From contig JAANWY010000175.1 of assembly GCA_018263655.1 (NCBI GenBank), forward strand, positions 1 through 8,214: a stretch of DNA of 8,214 nt. The letters are read 5' to 3'. Positions 5,940 through 8,214 of this stretch are shown here, one piece after another. A program made the translations under genes and the position numbers. Position 1 is the stretch's first letter, and every line of letters starts with the position of its first letter. Origin of the DNA: Anaerolineales bacterium. Lineage in GTDB: Bacteria; Chloroflexota; Anaerolineae; Epilineales; JAANWY01. Under the pieces are notes generated by a model that saw nothing but the letters and a program-made list of their open reading frames with translations, was not told where the DNA came from and searched no databases.

Positions 5940-6782
5940 ATGCGTCCGAAGATTGGTTTGGTGCTCGGGGGTGGCGGCAGCCGTGGCATTGCCCACATCG
6001 GGGTGCTGCAGGTGCTGGTTCGGGAGCAGGTTCCGGTTGACCTCATCGTCGGGACCAGCATGGGGGGGCTCGTTGGTGCGCTGTTTGCGCTGGGCGTCGG
6101 TCCGGCCGAGCTGGCCGACCACATGCACGCCATGCGTGGCAATTCGTTGATCAACCTGAGGCGACTGAGCGCCCGCGCGCGCCAACAGATGCTGCGCGAG
6201 TTGCTGAGCGAGGCACTGGCCGGTAAGACCTTCGCGGATTTACAGGTACCGGCATCGCTGATGGCAGTGGACCTACTGAGTGGCGCGGAGGTCGCCCTGC
6301 GCGAAGGGGCCCTCATGCCGGCGGTACTGGCAACGACGGCGCTGCCGGCCATATTCCCGCCGGTTGACATCGATGGGATGCAGCTTGCCGACGGCGGCGT
6401 CATCGACAGTCTCGCCACACACGTCGCCTTCGAACAGGGTGCGGATAGGGTAATCGCGGTAGACGTTCACCCCCGCTTGCGCACCGAAGATCCTTGGATC
6501 GACCCCGTGACTGCAATCATGGGCATCGAGCTGCCATTTGGTCTGTTGAACGGTTCGGCGGAGTCAAGCGGCACCCCGAGCGTGCTGGCAACGGCGTGGC
6601 GCGCCGTCCAGGTCATGAACTGGCACGTCCACGAGCAGCGTTTGCAGTCGCACCCGCCTGATGTTCTGCTATGTCCAGACGTCGGCAGCTATGGCTCATT
6701 GGATTTCAAGGATCTGCAGGGGCCATTGCAGGCCGGCGTGGCAGAGGCGGAGCGCCGCTTAGGGGAGATTCGGGCGCTCTAG
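5940..6782 (+). CDS. Patatin-like phospholipase (RssA/NTE type)
   Basis: The 280-residue protein is a serine lipid acyl hydrolase with the Ser-Asp dyad of the patatin family. Visible motifs are the oxyanion loop GGGGSRG (10-16), the nucleophile elbow GTSMG with Ser40, and DGG with Asp151 (ADGGVID). Length and motif spacing fit the stand-alone bacterial group typified by RssA and the catalytic domain of neuropathy target esterase. No signal peptide or membrane segment is seen, so it probably acts at the inner face of the membrane, releasing fatty acids from phospholipids or lysophospholipids. The substrate is inferred. ATG 5940 is preceded by AAAGAGG (5926-5932, 7-nt spacing). It follows the hydrolase-ligase gene by 338 bp that are mostly repeats. 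I see no promoter of its own. Functionally it would supply fatty acids for the ligase domain. Family assignment is secure. Confidence 0.93.
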   Translation: MRPKIGLVLGGGGSRGIAHIGVLQVLVREQVPVDLIVGTSMGGLVGALFALGVGPAELADHMHAMRGNSLINLRRLSARARQQMLRELLSEALAGKTFADLQVPASLMAVDLLSGAEVALREGALMPAVLATTALPAIFPPVDIDGMQLADGGVIDSLATHVAFEQGADRVIAVDVHPRLRTEDPWIDPVTAIMGIELPFGLLNGSAESSGTPSVLATAWRAVQVMNWHVHEQRLQSHPPDVLLCPDVGSYGSLDFKDLQGPLQAGVAEAERRLGEIRAL

Positions 6783-6784
6783 TA

Positions 6785-7276
6785 AGCATGCTACACCTGT
6801 CAGTTTCGGAGAAGCGCTTGGCCTCTTCCACAATCTCCTGAATCGTGCCCGGGTAAGGCTTGGCCCCATCGCGCAGGCCACCGTAGATGGGCAGATGGTG
6901 ATCTTCTTGCAGCAGCAAGAGCAAGGGCTCCCACGTCTCGCTCGCGTGGTCGCCGTCGGGGGACACGTAGAAATCGCAGGCCTTGATCATCGTTTCGGCC
7001 ATTGGCTTCCGCCTGCTCCCGCTGGATTGCCAAATCCAGCGGTTATGGCTTGGATTTGGCAATCCAAGCCGAGCTAGTGGTCGAAACGATGATCATACCC
7101 AAATCGCAGATGCTCAGCGAGACGGGTTCTACGACGAACAAGATGGGATGTCCATCAAAGAAGGCCGCGTCGATGGTCACCAGTACCCGCACCCGGTCAG
7201 CAATGTCATAGATCGACCTACGGATAGTGCTATTCGTGACTCTTGAAACGACACCGCAACTTGACACGGCGTACAT
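6785..7276 (-). pseudogene. Degenerate transposase-like gene split by a small element
   Basis: On the minus strand two reading-frame pieces belong together. The upstream piece reads SIYDIADRVRVLV, then IDAAFFDGHPILFVVEPVSL and SICD. The downstream piece continues CDFYVSPDGDH, ETWEPLLLLLQ, IYGGLRDGAKPYPG and IVEEAKRF. They are in different frames because the element at 6980-7100 plus one copy of a 9-bp duplication (130 bp) lies between them. Removing it gives a continuous SICDFYVSPDGDH. The D-x-x-FF-x-x-xPIL-x-VVEP...TW...GLR-x-G pattern resembles the catalytic core of DDE-type transposases with a DE(I/T)FF...PVLVGVDP core, but I cannot name the IS family and the assignment is tentative. Start and C-terminus are not recognisable. 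The downstream end abuts the patatin stop codon, and no terminal inverted repeats of the parent element are evident. Confidence 0.5.
6980..7100. mobile_element. 121-bp non-autonomous element with 9-bp target duplication
   Basis: The direct repeat AAATCGCAG flanks it at 6971-6979 and 7101-7109. Near the ends lie perfect inverted arms TGATCATCGTTTCG (6984-6997) and CGAAACGATGATCA (7082-7095). The centre has two adjacent hairpins: GCTGGATT-GCCA-AATCCAGC (7021-7040) and GGCTTGGATT-TGGC-AATCCAAGCC (7047-7070). Excision together with one flanking copy restores the minus-strand frame of the host pseudogene, which is independent support for a real insertion. The outermost 4-5 bases of the two ends do not match, so the exact boundary may be off by a base or two. 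Confidence 0.8.
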
Positions 7277-7289
7277 CGAAGTATATAAT
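7261..7289 (+). promoter_or_regulatory. Exact-consensus sigma70-type promoter without a visible gene
   Basis: TTGACA (7261-7266), a 17-bp spacer and TATAAT (7284-7289) match the vegetative consensus in every base. Transcription would start near 7296 toward a region with no supportable protein gene. It points away from the minus-strand pseudogene. Confidence 0.65.
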
Positions 7290-7534
7290 GCAAGCAGGTT
7301 GCCAGACCGGCGTTAGGTATACAGTCCCGCTGTTTGTATTCCCGGCGATAGTCATCGGTTCGGCCACTTAGCAAGTTGCCAAATTGCCCTACATTTTACG
7401 CTTATCTGGCCCAAACGATGACCAAAGCCGTATTCGTGTCAGAATATTGGTTCTCGTTTCTCCTTAGGAAATCCACCTAAGAACGGGAAGTCGTTTCTCA
7501 ACAGTAAGCGTCCAGGGGGTAACTCATGGAGCAT
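7290..7534 (+). other. Gene-free region downstream of the consensus promoter
   Basis: No protein gene is visible. The main structure is a hairpin at 7453-7487: CTTAGG (7463-7468) pairs with CCTAAG (7476-7481) around a 7-nt loop, extended below a 4-nt bulge by CTCGTT (7453-7458) with AACGGG (7482-7487). There is no clear U-tract terminator. GTAAGCGTCCAG (7504-7515) differs by one base from the outward end GTAAGCGTTCAG implied by the element at 7871-7999, and may be a stray end of that family. A small RNA is possible but unproven. Confidence 0.4.
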
Positions 7535-7632
7535 CCCTTCGACAGGCCCTTCGACAGGCTCAGGACGCCGCCTGAGTAGACCGAGGCGAAGCCGAGGTCG
7601 TATCGAAGCGACGTCCTGAGTTCATCGAAGGG
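7535..7632. repeat. REP-like palindrome with a duplicated arm
   Basis: CCCTTCGACAGG occurs twice in tandem (7535-7546 and 7547-7558). The second copy continues as CTCAGGACG to 7567 and pairs imperfectly with the segment 7612-7632 (CGTCCTGAG...CGAAGGG), about 17 of 21 positions. The intervening bases carry GCCTGAGTAG (7570-7579). Frames read through this sequence give the false LSLTKG/LVEG-type peptides typical of such repeats. Confidence 0.8.
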
Positions 7633-7732
7633 GGTGCGGCTTGTTCGAAGAACCACCGCAAACCCGCACCCCTCGATACGCGCTCAACGTCGCCCTTCGT
7701 CAAGCTCAGGACGTCGTTTCGCGCTACTCGGG
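7631..7732. repeat. Hairpin and second REP-like unit
   Basis: GGGGTGCG (7631-7638) pairs with CGCACCCC (7665-7672), with an inner hairpin GTTC-GAA-GAAC (7643-7653). Then CGATACGCGC and the REP core CCCTTCG(T)CAAGCTCAGGACG (7693-7713) lead to GCGCTACTCGGG (7721-7732). This is the complement-strand form of the CCGAGTAGCGCG...GTATCGAGG arrangement. With 7535-7632 it makes one nearly 200-bp cluster. Confidence 0.7.
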
Positions 7733-7870
7733 ATGCTGGTCGTGGTACCCTTGAACGGTTACTCTCGACAAACCCTAAGCGCGGACTGAGACCGATGTGT
7801 GCCGGCTGTGTGGTACCTCTCATATGCGTTCGTCTGAGCCACTGACTGAAAACTGCAAAACACGGACAAA
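7733..7870. other. Short gene-free stretch between repeat elements
   Basis: Nothing supportable is present apart from a duplicated GTGGTACC (about 7742-7749 and 7809-7816). Confidence 0.4.
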
Positions 7871-7999
7871 AAGCGTTCAGCTATCCTTGCGAAGGTTAGG
7901 GGGAGCCTAGGCAAGAGGCCGATTTTCGACTGGCAAGGGGCCTTTCAACCCGAATGCGATTGGCAAACCTTCGCAAGGGTCCCTACTACCTGAACGCTT
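7871..7999 (-). repeat. MITE-like element, copy 2 (complete, inverted relative to copy 1)
   Basis: The 129-bp element has ends AAGCGTTCAG (7871-7880) and CTGAACGCTT (7990-7999), then CCTTGCGAAGGTT-type arms on both sides. Its reverse complement matches 1-125 almost throughout, with differences mainly around the central GGCGCCCC/AAAGGCCCC and the AAGGTTCTT/TAGGCTCCC segments. No clear target duplication is seen. It lies about 115 bp before the lipoprotein gene, within its likely upstream region. Confidence 0.88.
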
Positions 8000-8062
8000 A
8001 CCCCGAAGGAGGTGATGAGTCAAGACAGAGACAGCTAAGAGACGATCTTTCCAACGTCAGGC

Positions 8063-8089
8063 TAAAGACTAAAGACACGTAAAGACACG
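8063..8089 (+). repeat. Short direct repeats upstream of the lipoprotein gene
   Basis: TAAAGAC (8063-8069) is followed by two identical 10-bp units TAAAGACACG (8070-8079 and 8080-8089). They end 9 bp before the ribosome binding site, in the probable 5' leader. The ten-base period suits a repeated protein-binding half-site, but no regulator is identifiable. Confidence 0.5.
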
Positions 8090-8115
8090 CTACGAGATAA
8101 GGAGGAGAACTGACA

Positions 8116-8214
8116 ATGAAGAAGTTCTTGCTGCTAGGTGTCCTTCTCACACTGGTTGTGGTAGGCTGTGCTGCTCCGGCCGGCGCGCCGGCGGAGCCAG
8201 AAGTCGTCGAGAAA
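8116..8214 (+). CDS. N-terminus of a lipoprotein, possibly a solute-binding protein (truncated by window end)
   Basis: The 33 visible residues are a lipoprotein signal peptide: MKK, a hydrophobic core FLLLGVLLTLVVV, and a lipobox VVGC with Cys18 as the lipid-modified residue, followed by a low-complexity AAPAGAPAEPE linker. This start matches lipoprotein substrate-binding subunits of ABC transporters, frequent in Chloroflexota, but no binding domain is in view, so the function is a guess. AAGGAGG (8099-8105) lies 10 nt before ATG 8116 and fixes the start. Translation runs open to the last base. The mature protein would be tethered to the outer face of the membrane. The upstream region contains the inverted repeat element at 7871-7999 and short direct repeats. 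Confidence 0.85.
   Translation, partial: MKKFLLLGVLLTLVVVGCAAPAGAPAEPEVVEK

Noticed and set aside
5618..6418. A minus-strand open frame of 266 codons across the repeats and the start of the patatin gene
   Set aside because: It is antisense to the clear patatin motifs and passes through the MITE and REP sequences; low-complexity Ser/Arg/Ala composition is typical of a shadow frame.
7560..7823. A minus-strand open frame of 87 codons in the repeat cluster
   Set aside because: Its peptide contains DVLSLTKGD, the usual false translation of REP-like repeats; there is no start context.
1..8214. CRISPR array
   Set aside because: Repeats present are palindromic elements or short tandem arrays without regularly spaced unique spacers, and no cas genes are seen.

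Overview
The window looks like an accessory stretch of a GC-rich (about 60%) bacterial chromosome, most likely Chloroflexota (Anaerolineae/Caldilineae-like). This assignment is an inference. It rests on a secreted-protein C-terminus ending in LLPLILRK, on a golvesin-C-terminal-like domain in the same protein, on abundant CCCTTCGACAAGCTCAGGACG-type palindromic repeats, and on a lipoprotein start of the MKKFLLLGVLL...VVGCAAP type. There are no rRNA or tRNA genes, no CRISPR array and no phage genes.

Layout from left to right. Positions 1-125 hold a palindromic MITE-like element. It sits just upstream of a 5'-truncated secreted-protein gene (175-873). A second large palindrome (916-1082) follows. 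A consensus sigma70-type promoter (1150-1178) then drives a membrane-anchored c-type cytochrome (1307-2368, GTG start). Positions 2369-3034 are non-coding, with two hairpins after the cytochrome gene and a strongly structured stretch ending in an excellent rho-independent terminator (2741-2777). The main gene (3076-5601) encodes an N-terminal serine alpha/beta hydrolase joined to a C-terminal AMP-forming acyl-CoA synthetase. After two adjoining repeat elements (5614-5702 and 5703-5894) comes a patatin-like phospholipase gene (5940-6782).

From 6785 to 7276 lies a minus-strand transposase-like pseudogene. It is split by a small element at 6980-7100 flanked by a 9-bp target duplication, and precise removal of the element restores the reading frame. 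Positions 7290-7870 contain no gene I can support. They hold a TTGACA-17-TATAAT promoter with no evident gene downstream and a cluster of REP-like palindromes. A second, inverted copy of the first MITE lies at 7871-7999. The window ends inside a lipoprotein gene (from 8116).

Functionally, the hydrolase-ligase fusion and the patatin are a plausible pair. The patatin, and possibly the hydrolase domain, would release fatty acids from lipids or esters, and the ligase domain would re-activate them as acyl-CoA. Repeat elements lie between the two genes, so tight co-transcription is not assured. The cytochrome is an independent, exported electron-transfer unit. The most unusual aspect of the window is its density of small non-autonomous palindromic elements of several families, inserted between, next to and within one another and at the edge of genes.
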